Shown one piece after another: positions 22,787 through 34,373 of a stretch of DNA of 64,000 bases; position 1 is the first letter of the stretch; every line of letters begins with the position of its first letter. Origin of the DNA: Helichrysum umbraculigerum (lineage: Eukaryota > Streptophyta > Magnoliopsida > Asterales > Asteraceae). The DNA lies in NCBI GenBank assembly GCA_949592205.1, contig CATIUR010000001.1:310400250-310464249 (forward strand), read 5' to 3'. A program made the translations under genes and the position numbers. The notes below the pieces were generated by a model. It made no database searches. It saw only the letters and a list, made by a program, of their open reading frames with translations, and had not been told where the DNA came from.

Positions 22787-23956
22787 TTACTCCTCTGGTT
22801 CTGATTCATCATCGGAACAAATTCTTCCTATGGATATAGCATAACACTCTTCTTCTTCTGGGGTGCATTCAGGTTGGTTGATCTTGTAAGTGATGCTTTC
22901 ACCATGCGATCGTAAAACAATCATGTGGTTATACACATCAATCACTGCTCTAACTGTGTTCACGAATGGTCTTCCAAGGATAATTGGGATGTTTATGTCC
23001 TCGTGGATATCCATTACCACGAAATCCGTTGGAAAGAAAAATTTGTCAACTTGAACAAGGACATTCTCAGCTATTCCCCTGGGGTATCTAACAGATTGGT
23101 CGGCTAGCTGGACGGTCATCTTAGTTGGTTTCAAGTTTTCAAGTTCTAGCCTCTTAAAACAGGGAGTAGGGCATAAGGTTAATGCTGGCTCCTAAGTCGG
23201 CTAAAGCGCTCATAATTCCGGAATTGTAGATAGAACAAGGGAGTGTAAATCTACCAGTATCTCCTAGTTTTTCGGGAAGGCTATTCTTAAGTAGGGCTGA
23301 GGTTTCAGAACTAAAGGGAATGTTGTTCTCTTCAGGCAATTTATCTTTAGTGGATAGCAATTTCCTAATATACTTATTACGACCAGGAACTCTAGACATG
23401 GTATTAAGGAATTTTCCATCTAACTTAAAGGATGACAGTTTCTTAGGTTGAAATTTAAGTCTAGCGGGGTAAGGGATTCTAACCTCTTTGTTCATTGTTT
23501 CCACAGCTGGTATCTTGACCTTTGGTTCTTCCTTTACTGGAACAGCAGCAGGTGGAGTAGTAGCTGCTTCCTTGGGTGTTGTAAGTTGCTTTGCTTCCTC
23601 AACATGCGGATTTTGAACCGTGTTGCTAGGCAAACTTCCTCGGGGTCTATTCTCAAGACATTGTGCTAATTGTCCAATTTGAGCTTCCAAATTCTTTAGC
23701 ACAGCCAATTGATTTCTCATGAATAGGTCGGCTTGATCTTGTCTAGCAGACGTCTTTTGGTTGAGCAGGTGTTGACCTTGCATGAATTGGGTGCATGCGT
23801 CATCTGAACTTGTAGCTGGGGCATTTGTCTTGGTGGTTTGTTCAGTGGTTTGATTTGTGTCGGAAGTAGGTGCAGGAAGTGCAAGGGGTTGATTATAAGA
23901 AAGCTGTGATTGTTGTTGGTAGGGTGGACATCTAGGTGGGTATCGGGGTTGGTATG
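22787..23956 (-). pseudogene. Gag C-terminus and aspartic protease of element F
   Basis: Reading from 23956 downwards: a Pro/Gln/Thr-rich Gag tail, a segment with NQLAVLKNLEAQIGQLA typical of Athila-type Gag-Pro, then the protease with an active-site-like ALADLGASINLMPYSLF (DLGA in place of DTGA/DSGA). The frame breaks near 23155, where a T run appears one base too long. The remaining protease (ADQSVRYPRGIAENVLVQV and IILGRPFVNT) continues from 23134 in the other frame to the stop at 22787. The upstream end at 23956 is the junction with element C. Confidence 0.85.
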
Positions 23957-25106
23957 TGTAACACCCCCAAATTTAATGATTTGCGGAAGCACAATTTGGG
24001 TGTTACTAATCAATAACAAAGCACAAAGATAAATAGTAAACGACTCTATATGCGTTGTTTTGTCAAAATATATTAATATTGGAATGTTTACAACATTTAT
24101 AGCTTTACATAGCTCGAGTTTGAATAAAAGGAGATTTCAATACATAAGTACTTGTACAAAATATACTAATGCAAGAAAATCTCCAACGTCTGTATGCTGA
24201 CTCGAGCTAGAAGTCCTGAAGCAGAAACAACCTACTGCTTGGTACCTGCGATACATGCTAAATGGGTCAGCTAAAGCTGGTGAGCTCACAGGTTTGAAAT
24301 CAAGTAATATAATATGAACCGCAAGATTTAATAATGATTTGCATCCAGCAAATAAATGATAGTAATCGTGTATACAGCCATGAGCACATAGTTGAGCTTA
24401 ACTCGAGGGCAGGGTCCCCTATAGAGAATTCCGGGCGAGGTGCCTCCACGAATGCCTAATCAACATTCGTCTTCCCAAATATTAGTACGTCCGTTTACCC
24501 GGTTAGTGCTTGCTAACCCGAACGAGGAGGGTCAATCCTATATGGTACCATATACTAATATTCACGCTACAACGTATTAACAACTATGCTGACGGAGGAC
24601 TTTAAATGATTAGTTGTGAAAAACTCATGTAGTATATGAAATGTTTGTACTTGCGTTCACATGTTAAAAATGAGCAATATATCACACCCCTGAGTAAAAT
24701 AGTAAAAAGAGGGGCTATGAGACTCACCTGAGTCTTATGAGTTTAACTTAATAAACTTGAGTTGATTAGCCGAGTATGAAGTCCAAAGACTTGTAACCTG
24801 AGGGTGTCCACGACACGCGATGGTTATAAACATGATTGGGTATCTCAAAAGATCACCCTTGTAGTTGTTACACAACTATATATATGTCCAAATTACTACG
24901 ATTTGGTTGATTTGTTAAGTGTTTGAAAACGTGTACGGCCCGTTGGTGATTAATTGTAATAATAGTCCTGACGTTATCACATTGATTTCGAAGTGTTATA
25001 CTTGAAAAGTATATTCCATTATGTTTGAAAAGTTGTATCATATAAGCGTTTTGAAGTCATACAAGTTTGACACTTGGTGAGAATTGTGCTTACGAAATCT
25101 AAGTAC

Positions 25107-25165
25107 GGGGGTCCGGGGGCAGCGCCCCTGGCGGGGTCCAAGGGGCTGGCCCCTGGCTGGGGTCG
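25107..25165. other. GC-rich hairpins and G-runs in element C LTR
   Basis: Contains GGGGGCAGCGCCCC and GGGGCTGGCCCC inverted repeats and four or more runs of four to five G on +, so a hairpin or G-quadruplex is possible. The same block is at 33214-33272, and a shorter one at 55485-55520 in element D. It stands out against AT-rich surroundings. Confidence 0.6.
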
Positions 25166-25284
25166 AGATGCCAGGTCTACTATATTGCTTTAGTGAAAAA
25201 CGCATCTGGGATTTGAATTCGGGTAAAATCGAGTGATTAATTTCGAGTCTCGACACTTAGTAAAAATCTGAGTTTTATGTGTTT

Positions 25285-25550
25285 TGCGACACAATATGCG
25301 ACACAAAAGTTTGTCATGCGACACAAGGGTTGTGTCGCATAGAAATACGACACAATATCCATACGACACAAGGGTTGTGTCGCATAGATGTGAGATGCTG
25401 ATTCAACAGCGATATAGTGATAGTGTCGCATAGTATGTGCGACATAAGATACGACACAATATTGTGTCCCATAGGGTACGACATAACTGGTTTCATACGA
25501 CATAAGAGGCGAAATACGACACAACATGCGACACAAGGCTTGTGTCGCAT
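25285..25550. repeat. Palindrome array, ATGCGACACAA type (element C 3' LTR)
   Basis: At least three near-perfect hairpins: 25316-25340 (11-bp stem ATGCGACACAA, loop GGG), 25361-25385 (10 of 11 pairs, loop GGG) and 25526-25550 (12-bp stem, one-base loop). Partial units with TACGACACAA or GCGACATAA lie between them. The block is 0.86-1.13 kb from the LTR 5' end. The 5' LTR copy is at 33392-33657. Confidence 0.88.
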
Positions 25551-26413
25551 TGAAGAACATCAGCCCAGAAAGTCCGACTGTCGAGATTTTTCAGGCCAAA
25601 AACCCAATTCCAACCCGTTTTTAAGCTATAAAACCGTGTTCTACTCTTTGCAATGGACATATATAAGTTATATAAACACTAACAAGTGAAAATACAAAGA
25701 ATCGAGAGTTTTCAGGATTTTTTCGGAAACTTACAAAATGTCGGATTGAAAATCCGAAAAGATAGAGTTGTAGGTCGGAAAGTGGTGAACGTTTTTCTCC
25801 AAAGTGTCGAGGTGATCCGAGCGGGTTTAGTATGTTTATTTGTTGATTTTGTGAGTGTGTGTGTGTTTGGTGAATTGAGAGAAAAAGGGAGAGGAGGGAG
25901 TAAGAGAGAGAGAGAGAGAGAGAGGTGAGAAATGAGAGGAGGAGAAAGGGAGTTGGGGGTTTGACCTCCAACTTTTCAGTCACCGCAATCGCGATCCGTG
26001 CGGTGTTCGTTTACTCTGTTGTTTAAACGTTAAATACTTATTTTACATATTAATTAATAAGTTTTAAAATACGAATTTATTACGCGATATTTTATTTAAA
26101 TATTTTACTAATAAATTTATATTTGAGTTATAAAATGTAAGTTAGTTTGTACGATACGAATTGCAATTTGAACATTATTAAAATAATATTTTTAACATAA
26201 TAGTGTTACTTAATAAAATTGGTCACCAACGTCCGTATTGAATTGAATCGAAATACATTCGATTTAAATTGCGTACGATTTAATCAAATCGCATTTTCGT
26301 ATATATTCAACAATATATATTTCGATACATAAATTAGCCTAACACAGAACTAATTACATGTATTAACATATGATTAGGTACTAATTATTAGTCCTAATTT
26401 GGCGGGTGTTACA

Positions 26414-26428
26414 TTCTCCCCCTGTTAG
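26414..26428 (-). other. Polypurine tract of element C
   Basis: On the minus strand AACAGGGGGAGAATG lies directly before the LTR start, as in element A. Confidence 0.88.
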
Positions 26429-26447
26429 GAGAATTTCGTCCCGAAAT

Positions 26448-29018
26448 TTAGCTCGAAGTCTCGTTTGATGTAGAATCGGTGAAGAGTTGAGGATACTTGA
26501 GTCGCATTTGGTCTTCCCGTTCCCAAGTGAATTCCGGACCGCGCCGCGAATTCCATCTGACCTTGACGATGGGAATACGACTTTGTTTTAGTTGTTTGAC
26601 CTCACGGTCCATGATTTCAGCGGGTTCCTCAACAAAATGGAGTTTATTATCGACGCGAATCTCATCCAGTGGTATTATAAGTGTCTCATCGGACAGGCAT
26701 TTCTTTAGGTTAGAAATGTGGAAGGTGGGGTGCACGCTGCTGAGTTCAGATGGCAGCTGAAATCGATAAGCTACGGGGCCAATCCGTTCGAGGATCTCAT
26801 AAGGCCCGATGTACCTGGGATTTAACTTCCCGCGTTTACCAAAACGGATGACGCCTTTCCAAGGCGATACTTTTAAGAGTACTCGATCCCCAACTTGGAA
26901 CTCGAGTGGTTTGCGTCTCACGTCAGCATAGCTTTTCTGACGATCACGTGCGGCTTTGAGTCGGTTTTGGATTTCCACAATTTTCTCTATGGTGGCGTGT
27001 ATGAGTTCAGGACCAGTGAGTTGACTATCTCCCACTTTAGTCCAACAAATCGGTGATCGGCACTTACGACCGTACAGTGCCTCAAAAGGTGCAGCCTTAA
27101 TGCTGGCGTGATAGTTGTTATTGTACGAGAATTCGCATAACGGTAGATGTCTTTCCCAGTTTGTACCGAAATCAACTACGCAGGCGCGTAGCATATCTTC
27201 CAGTGTCTGAATGGTTCGTTCACTTTGGCCATCGGTTTGAGGATGGTATGCGGAACTCATATCGAGACGAGTACCCAATGCTTTTTGAAGTGACTGCCAA
27301 AAGTGAGAAGTGAAACGGGCATCTCGGTCGGAGATAATCGAGGTTGGAACACCGTGTTTAGAAACAATTTCCTTGATGTAGATGTGTGCAAGGCGTTCCA
27401 TTTTATCGTTTTCCTTGGTGGCCAGGAAATGAGCAGATTTAGTGAGACGATCGATGATCACCCAAATGGTATCGCAACCGCTCGACGACTTGGGTAGTTT
27501 GGTTATGAAATCCATGGAAATCTGATCCCATTTCCATTCAGGGATTTCAGGTTGTTGGAGTAAACCAGAAGGTTTTTGATGTTCGGTTTTGACTTTTGAG
27601 CAAGTAAGGCACTTGCTGACGTAAGTGGCGATTTCGGCTTTCATGTTCGGCCACCAATAAAATTCCTTGATACCGTGGTACATCTTATCGGATCCCGGAT
27701 GGATAGAATATTTAGACTTCTGAGCTTCATCCATCACCAAATCTCGTAGGTTCCCAAAACTAGGCAACCAGATTCGGTTTGAGAAATACCTAATCCCGTT
27801 AGGTCTGATTTCGAATTGTTTGTCAATACCCCGTAAGGCTTCATTTTTGATGTTTTCAGTTTTCAGGGCTTCGATCTGAGCGGTATGAATCTGAATGGTA
27901 AGATCGTTATGAATGGTCATACTGAGGGCTCGAACTCGAAGTGGTTTTGGTTGTTCCTTTCGACTGAGGGCATCGGCTACAACATTAGCCTTCCCTGGAT
28001 GGTACTTGATCTCGCAATCGTAATCGGTAAGCAACTCGACCCATCGACGTTGCCTCATATTGAGATCCTTCTGATCGAATATATGTTGGAGACTCTTATG
28101 ATCGGTAAAGATTGTGCACTTAGTGCCGTAGAGATAATGTCTCCAGATTTTGAGAGCAAAAACGACAGCTCCAAGTTCGAGATCATGAGTGGTGTAGTTC
28201 TTTTCGTGAACTTTGAGTTGTCGTGAGGCGTAAGCAATAACTTTGTCTCGTTGCATTAGCACGCAACCGAGACCTTGGTGAGAAGCATCGCAGTATACCA
28301 CGAAGTCATCGGTGCCTTCGGGTAAGGATAGAATGGGAGCACTGCAAAGCATTTGTTTTAATAATTGGAGCGCTGACTCTTGTTTATCGGTCCAATCGAA
28401 CCTTTTGTCCTTCTGAGTCAGTACCGTGAGTGGTTGAGCTATTTTGGAGAAATTTTCGATAAATCGCCGATAGTACCCAGCAAGACCCAAGAATTGACGT
28501 ACTTCAGTTGCAGTGGTAGGTGCTTGCCAGTCTTTGATAGCCACGATTTTTGATGGGTCAACGTGAATTCCCTGACTGTCGATCACGTGACCAAGGAATT
28601 GAACGGTTTGTATCCAGAACTCACACTTAGAGAACTTGGCGTAAAGCTCCTCGTGTCTAAGTAGTTCAAGGATGGTTTTGAGGTGTTGCGCATGTTCTTG
28701 CTTGTTGCGTGAGTAAATGAGTATGTCATCGATAAAGACAATGACAAACTTATCGAGGTAAGGTTTACACACTCGGTTCATGAGGTCCATGAATACAGCC
28801 GGTGCGTTGGTTAGACCGAAGGGCATCACTTGGAATTCGTAGTGCCCGTAACGAGTTCTGAAAGCATTTTTGGAATATCGGTGTCGCGAACTCGTAACTG
28901 ATGATATCCTGATCGCATATCGATTTTTGAGTAGAAACTTGAACCCTGAAGTTGGTCGAATAGATCATCAATGCGAGGAAGTGGGTATCAGTTTTTGACG
29001 GTCAATTTGTTCAACTCT
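26448..29018 (-). pseudogene. Pol of element C: RT, RNase H, integrase, chromodomain
   Basis: A continuous 793-codon frame (28829 to 26448) covers the RT palm (FIDD), RNase H (CDASHQGLGC), tether, integrase zinc-binding HPGSDKMYH...CLTC, catalytic core (MDFITK, SDRDARF, AYHPQTDGQSER) and a C-terminal chromodomain-like segment with VRWNSRRGPEFTWE. Between 28830 and 29018 RT is broken by three lesions: a 2-bp deletion at the conserved YRELN creating a TAG at 29019-29021, a CGA-to-TGA stop at about 28997, and a 1-bp loss in an A run near 28868. The two indels together restore the original frame. The chromodomain type supports the Tekay lineage, whose chromodomain is thought to steer integration to heterochromatin. 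Confidence 0.93.
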
Positions 29019-29862
29019 CTAGTCGATGCACATTCGGAATGAACCGCCCTTCTTTTTAACGAATAAGACCGGAGCTCCCCAAGGTGAAGAACTCGGTCTA
29101 ATGAATCCTCTATCCAGAAGTTCCTGTAACTGGGCGGATAACTCCTGAAGTTCGGATGGGGCTAAACGGTACGGTGCGCGGGCCACCGGTGCGGCACCCG
29201 GCACGAGATCAATTGAGAACTCAACCTGTCTAGGTGGATGTAGACCAGGTAGTTCTTCCGGAAAGACTTCAGGAAAGTCTCTGACAATTTGCACATCCTC
29301 AAGTCGCTTCTCCTCCGACTTCTTCTCTGCAATGTGTGCGAGTATTGCAGGGTAACCCTTTCTCATAAATTTTCGGGTTTTTAAGCACGAGATGATATTG
29401 AGTCTCGTCCCACCGGTCTCCCCCTGTATGATCAAGGTTCTACAGACGGTGAGTGGGATACGGACGATCTTATCGTAACAAACAATTTCGGCTCGGTGCT
29501 TGGACAACCAGTCCATTCCAATTATGACGTCAAAACTTCCGATTTCAACGGGTACGAGATCGATTGAAAAGGTTTCGTCAGCAAGGTTTAAAGTGCAATT
29601 AGGTATCACACTATTGGTTTCTATAAGTTTTCCATTTGCTAGCTCTACAGTGTACTTAACATCTAAGGCAACAGGAGTGATGTCAAGTAATGGGCAAAAG
29701 TCATCGGAGATAAAGCTTCTATCAGCACCAGTATCAAATAGAACAGAAGTAGTTAAGTTGATGAGGAGGAACATACCCGAGACCACATTCGGGTCTTGGC
29801 GGGCGTCCCCGGATTTGATGACGAAGGCTCTGCTTCGGGTGTTGTTGTTGTTGCTGTTGCGG

Positions 29863-29921
<59 letters not shown>

Positions 29922-30956
29922 ATTGTTATTCTTCAGCTTTGGGCACGTGTCCCTAAAGTGCCCGGGGTTCCCACACTCAAAGCAGACTTTGGGTGGCCTA
30001 GTGTTGTTGTTGGAATTGTTGTGGGAATTGTTGTTGGTAGGAGAGTGGCAATCTTTGGTGAGGTGGCCGTACCTCTTGCAATTGTTGCAAAAGGGACCAC
30101 AGGAACCTTCATGGTGTCGGCAGCACTTGGAACAATAGGGTTTGCTCCCAGTGTAGCCCCATTGAATGTCGGTGGTGGTGTTGTAGGCTTTGATGGTGTC
30201 AGATTTCTTGTTTTGTTGGTTTGAGTGGTTGTTGTGGTAGTCGGACCACTTTCTTTTGTTGTTGTGGGAGGATGAAGTGGGTGGTTCAGAATCCTGGCTC
30301 ATTGCCATCAGGTCTTGGGCCAGTAGGATTGCACCGTCAATGGTGGCTTGGTTTGAAGAGGCGACGTGCCCCCGAACAGGCTCAGGAAGACCAAGGATGT
30401 ACTTCCTGATTTTATCAGGTTCTGTGCTTACCATGGCTGGGCAGAGGGCAGCGAGTTGTTGGAATCTGGTGGTATAACCATCGATATCACCACCCTGAAC
30501 CTTTAGGTTCCAGAACTCCTCGTCCAGCTTTTGGAGTTTGGCGATTGAGCAGTATTTGGCAGTGAGTTTTGCTTTCAATTCCTCCCAAGTTAGTTGGTAG
30601 GCAGTGTCAGCACCCACTAATTGGGAATATGAGTTCCACCAAGAGTGGGCATCATCTTCGAGAGAGCAGGTGGCGAAGTTAACTTTGTCGTTTTCTGCGC
30701 ATTTGCTGACGCGGAAAACAGTTTCCATCTTTTCAAACCATCTGATTAGTCCGATGGCTCCTTCAGTACCCTTGAAGATCGAGGGTTTGCAGCTCTGAAA
30801 GTCCTTGTAAGAACAAGGTTTAGCAGCAGGGGTTTCAGCGGCATCACTGTTCCTTGCGGAATTTTGTGGAGTATTCCGAGCCAAGGCTTCAGTAACAGCC
30901 TGGGTTATAAGGGATGTAAGCTGAGCATCGGTGTATGGTCTTGTCTTTGGCGGCAT
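29019..30956 (-). pseudogene. Gag, protease and RT start of element C
   Basis: 645 codons from ATG 30956 to the TAG at 29019. Order: basic N-terminus, retrotransposon Gag domain (WWNSYSQLV near residue 110), two CCHC zinc knuckles (CNNCKRYGHLTKDC and CFECGNPGHFRDTC), a long poly-Asn tract encoded at about 29865-29930, the aspartic protease active site LFDTGADRSFIS near 29725, and the start of RT (RGFIRPSSSPWGAPV, FRMCID). Gag and Pol share one frame, as usual for this lineage. The terminal stop is caused by a 2-bp deletion inside RT, so this is a truncated polyprotein rather than a natural end. Gag itself is intact and could still form particles. Confidence 0.93.
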
Positions 30957-31246
30957 GATTCTTCATTAAAAGAAATGAAGATACATGAGATTTTGTAGGA
31001 AAGTTGTATTTGTCACAGATGTACATGTATAAAAGCAGTAATACATGACATCAACATGGAAAAATGACAATTAATATGAGTTGAAACAGCAAGGGATATT
31101 TGATAGATAATACGAGTTCAAAGGTTACATCCTACAGAGTTATTACAAAAGGTGTCGGGAATTGTTACATCCGACTAATTTATAGAATAGTGCCTAGATT
31201 GTCATTAGATTACGAGATAGATTACAAGTCAAGGACTACACTAATC

Positions 31247-31731
31247 TTAACGTAGATAAATTTGTTCCATCATCGTGAAAAGACGGTCAACAGTGTTTGC
31301 AAGTCTGCTAGCTTGTCGGGCGTTATCTTCTGCTAGTGCTAGTCGTTGTGTTAGTCCACGGGCATACTCTTCTGCTTCATGTGAGCGCTGTTCACATTCT
31401 CCCATCCTTTGTCGCAGAAGGGCATTTTCCACGCTTATTTCTATTACTTGGTTGCGAAGGACATCCATGTTGTTGTTTGTGGTTTCAAGGTCGTCGGAGA
31501 TTGTTCGATGCGTTCAAGGGATGTAAGTCTCCAGTTTTCGTTCGTTTCCTGCAGCACGACATCCATGGTGCGAAGTCGCTGCTCGTGTTGGTTCACCCTA
31601 GCGGCTAAGGCCGGCAAGGTGAAGTGAGTGGGGTACGGGCCAGCTCGAGGCAACCTGGCGTTCCTCCTAGCTACCCTTGGGTTCTGCGACCCGGATTGAG
31701 AGCGCGATGAATTGGGTGGGATGTTTGCCAT
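31247..31731 (-). pseudogene. Extra coiled-coil ORF upstream of gag in element C (ORF0)
   Basis: Starts at ATG 31731 (MANIPPNSSRS), 0.3 kb inside the primer site. The first frame, closed at 31444, gives a Ser/Pro/Arg-rich N-terminus and then a heptad-rich stretch (LAARVNQHEQRLRTMDVVLQ). A frameshift near 31460-31480 moves the coding sense to a second frame ending at 31247, with more coiled coil (VENALLRQRMGECEQRSHE and LAEDNARQASRLANTVDRLF). I know no domain match. It sits in the same place as the 151-codon ORF of element A and shares its coiled-coil character but no obvious sequence. The 290 bases between it and gag hold nothing recognisable. Confidence 0.55.
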
Positions 31732-32048
31732 TTCTGAGAACAAGCGTTAGTAAGTAAGAGTGTGGCCTATATTCATATAGTTCCTATATAATATAGCCTA
31801 TTGAGTGTCTAGCATACACAAGTTTAAGTCTCGGTTCTCTCGAGGTCAGAGTCTTCTAGTGTACCCTGTTCAGCCATAACTACCTTCAGATCTTACATCA
31901 TCTTTGCTTAATTGTACTTAGTTGATCAGGCTATGTTAAATTAAACTCGTATGCTGTAATCTCTGAACAAGTTATACCTAATAAGGAATACTGCCTAATG
32001 GTCATAGTCTAGGCCCACTAAATGCAACCTAGTTCACTATAACCTTAG

Positions 32049-32060
32049 GCTCTGATACCA
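32049..32060 (-). other. Primer-binding site of element C (tRNA-iMet type)
   Basis: The minus strand reads TGGTATCAGAGC, three bases inside the 5' LTR end, with the same spacing as in element A. Confidence 0.93.
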
Positions 32061-32063
32061 ATC

Positions 32064-34373
32064 TGTAACACCCCCAAATTTAATGATTTGCGGAAGCACA
32101 ATTTGGGTGTTACTAATCAATAACAAAGCACAAAGACAAATAGTAAACGACTCTATATGCGTCGTTTTGTCAAAATATATTAATATTGGAATGTTTACAA
32201 CATTTATAGCTTTACATAGCTCGAGTTTGAATAAAAGGAGATTTCAGTACATAAGTACTTGTACAAAATATACTAATGCAAGAAAATCTCCAACGTCTGT
32301 ATGCTGACTCGAGCTAGAAGTCCTGAAGCAGAAACAACCTACTGCTTGGTACCTGCGATACATGCTAAATGGGTCAGCTAAAGCTGGTGAGCTCACAGGT
32401 TTGAAATCAAGTAATATAGTATGAACCGCAAGATTTAATAATGATTTGCATCCAGCAAATAAATGATAGTAATCGTGTATACAGCCATGAGCACATTGTT
32501 GAGCTTAACTCGAGGGCCGGGTCCCCTATAGAGAATTCCGGGTGAGGTGCCTCCACGAATGCCTAATCAACATTCGTCTTCCCAAATATTAGTACGTCCG
32601 TTTACCCGGTTAGTGCTTGCTAACCCGAACGAGGAGGGTCAATCCTATATGGTACCATATACTAATATTCACGCTACAACGTATTAACAACTATGCTGAC
32701 GGAGGACTTTAAATGATTAGTTGTGAAAAACTCATGTAGTATATGAAATGTTTGTACTTGCGTTCACATGTTAAAAATGAGCAATATATCACACCCCTGA
32801 GTAAAATAGTAAAAAGAGGGGCTATGAGACTCACCTGAGTCTTATGAGTTTAACTTAATAAACTTGAGTTGATTAGCCGAGTATGAAGTCCAAAGACTTG
32901 TAACCTGAGGGTGTCCACGACACGCGATGGTTATAAACATGAATGGGTATCTCAAAAGATCACCCTTGTAGTTGTTACACAACTATATATATGTCCAAAT
33001 TACTACGATTTGGTTGATTTGTTAAGTGTTAGAAAACGTGTACGGCCCGTTGGTGATTAATTGTAATAATAGTCCTGACGTTATCACATTGATTTCGAAG
33101 TGTTATACTTGAAAAGTATATTCCATTATGTTTGAAAAGTTGTATCATATAAGCGTTTTGAAGTCATACAAGTTTGACACTTGGTGAGAATTGTGCTTAC
33201 GAAATCTAAGTACGGGGGTCCGGGGGCAGCGCCCCTGGCGGGGTCCAAGGGGCTGGCCCCTGGCTGGGGTCGAGATGCCAGGTCTACTATATTGCTTTAG
33301 TGAAAAACGCATCTGGGATTTGAATTCGGGTAAAATCGAGTGATTAATTTCGAGTCTCGACACTTAGTAAAAATATGAGTTTTCTGTGTTTTGCGACACA
33401 ATATGCGACACAAAAGTTTGTCATGCGACACAAGGGTTGTGTCGCATAGAAATACGACACAATATCCATACGACACAAGGGTTGTGTCGCATAGATGCGA
33501 GATGCTGATTCAACAGCAACATAGTGATAGTGTCGCATAGTATGTGCGACATAAGATACGACACAATATTGTATCCCATAGGGTACGACATAACTGGTTT
33601 CATACGACATAAGAGGCGAAATACGACACAACATGCGACACAAGGCTTGTGTCGCATTGAAGAACATCAGCCCAGAAAGTCCGACTGTCAAGATTTTTCC
33701 GGCCAAAAACCCAATTCCAACCCGTTTTTAAGCTATAAAACCGTGTTCTACTCTTTGCAATGGACATATATAAGTTATATAAACACTAACAAGTGAAAAT
33801 ACAAAGAATCGAGAGTTTTCAGGATTTTGTCGGAAACTTACAAAATGTCGGATTGAAAATCCGAAAAGATAGAGTTGTAGGTCGGAAAGTGGTGAACGTT
33901 TTTCTCCAAAGCGTCGAGGTGATCCGAGCGGGTTTAGTATGCTTATTTGTTGATTTTGTGAGTGTGTGTGTGTTTGGTGAATTGAGAGAAAAAGGGAGAG
34001 GAGGGAGTAAGAGAGAGAGAGAGAGAGGTGAGAAATGAGAGGAGGAGAAAGGGAGTTGGGGGTTTGACCTCCAACTTTTCAGTCACCGCAATCGCGATCC
34101 GTGCGGTGTTCGTTTACTCCGTTGTTTAAACGTTAAATACTTATTTTACATATTAATTAATAAGTTTTAAAATACGAATTTATTACGCGATATTTTATTT
34201 AAATATTTTACTAATAAATTTATATTTGAGTTATAAAATGTAAGTTAGTTTGTACGATACGAATTGCAATTTGAACATTATTAAAATAATATTTTTAACA
34301 TAATAGTGTTACTTAATAAAATTGGTCACCAACGTCCGTATTGAATTGAATCGAAATACATTCGATTTAAATC
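32064..34373 (-). repeat. 5' LTR of element C, truncated
   Basis: Matches the 3' LTR at an offset of 8107 bases until about 34373, where it switches abruptly to element F gag. About 145 bp of the LTR's outer end (promoter side) are missing. It contains the palindrome array copy at 33392-33657 and the GC-rich block at 33214-33272. Confidence 0.93.

Larger units (their letters stand above)
23957..26413 (-). repeat. 3' LTR of element C
   Basis: TGTAACACCC...GGGTGTTACA on +, 2457 bp, copy of 32064-34373. It contains a GC-rich hairpin region (25107-25165), a palindrome array (25285-25550) and a GA microsatellite near 25905. Frames inside it have no protein content. Confidence 0.95.
23957..34373 (-). 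mobile_element. Element C: Tekay-like Gypsy retrotransposon inserted in element F gag
   Basis: Minus-strand element with a complete 3' LTR (23957-26413), polypurine tract, Gag-Pol, an extra ORF, primer site and a 5' LTR truncated at about 34373. The two LTRs share all but about 22 positions in 2.3 kb by eye (about 1%). At a commonly used plant rate this is well under a million years, an order-of-magnitude inference only. The right boundary has lost the last ~145 bp of LTR together with part of F's gag, so no target duplication can be checked. The sequence left of it is gtatg (23952-23956). Confidence 0.92.

Noticed and set aside
22429..22812. Minus-strand frame rich in Lys/Arg that could be a DNA-binding protein
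   Set aside because: It is an out-of-frame reading of the Glu-rich linker; the in-frame reading joins the protease with the unknown ORF.
25285..25550. CRISPR-like array of palindromic repeats
   Set aside because: Units are irregularly spaced, degenerate and duplicated with the LTR; the surroundings are plant retrotransposons with no cas-like genes.
29500..30224. Long + strand frames rich in Leu or Val opposite element C Gag
   Set aside because: They are antisense shadows of the Asn triplet repeat and the Gag/protease coding sequence.
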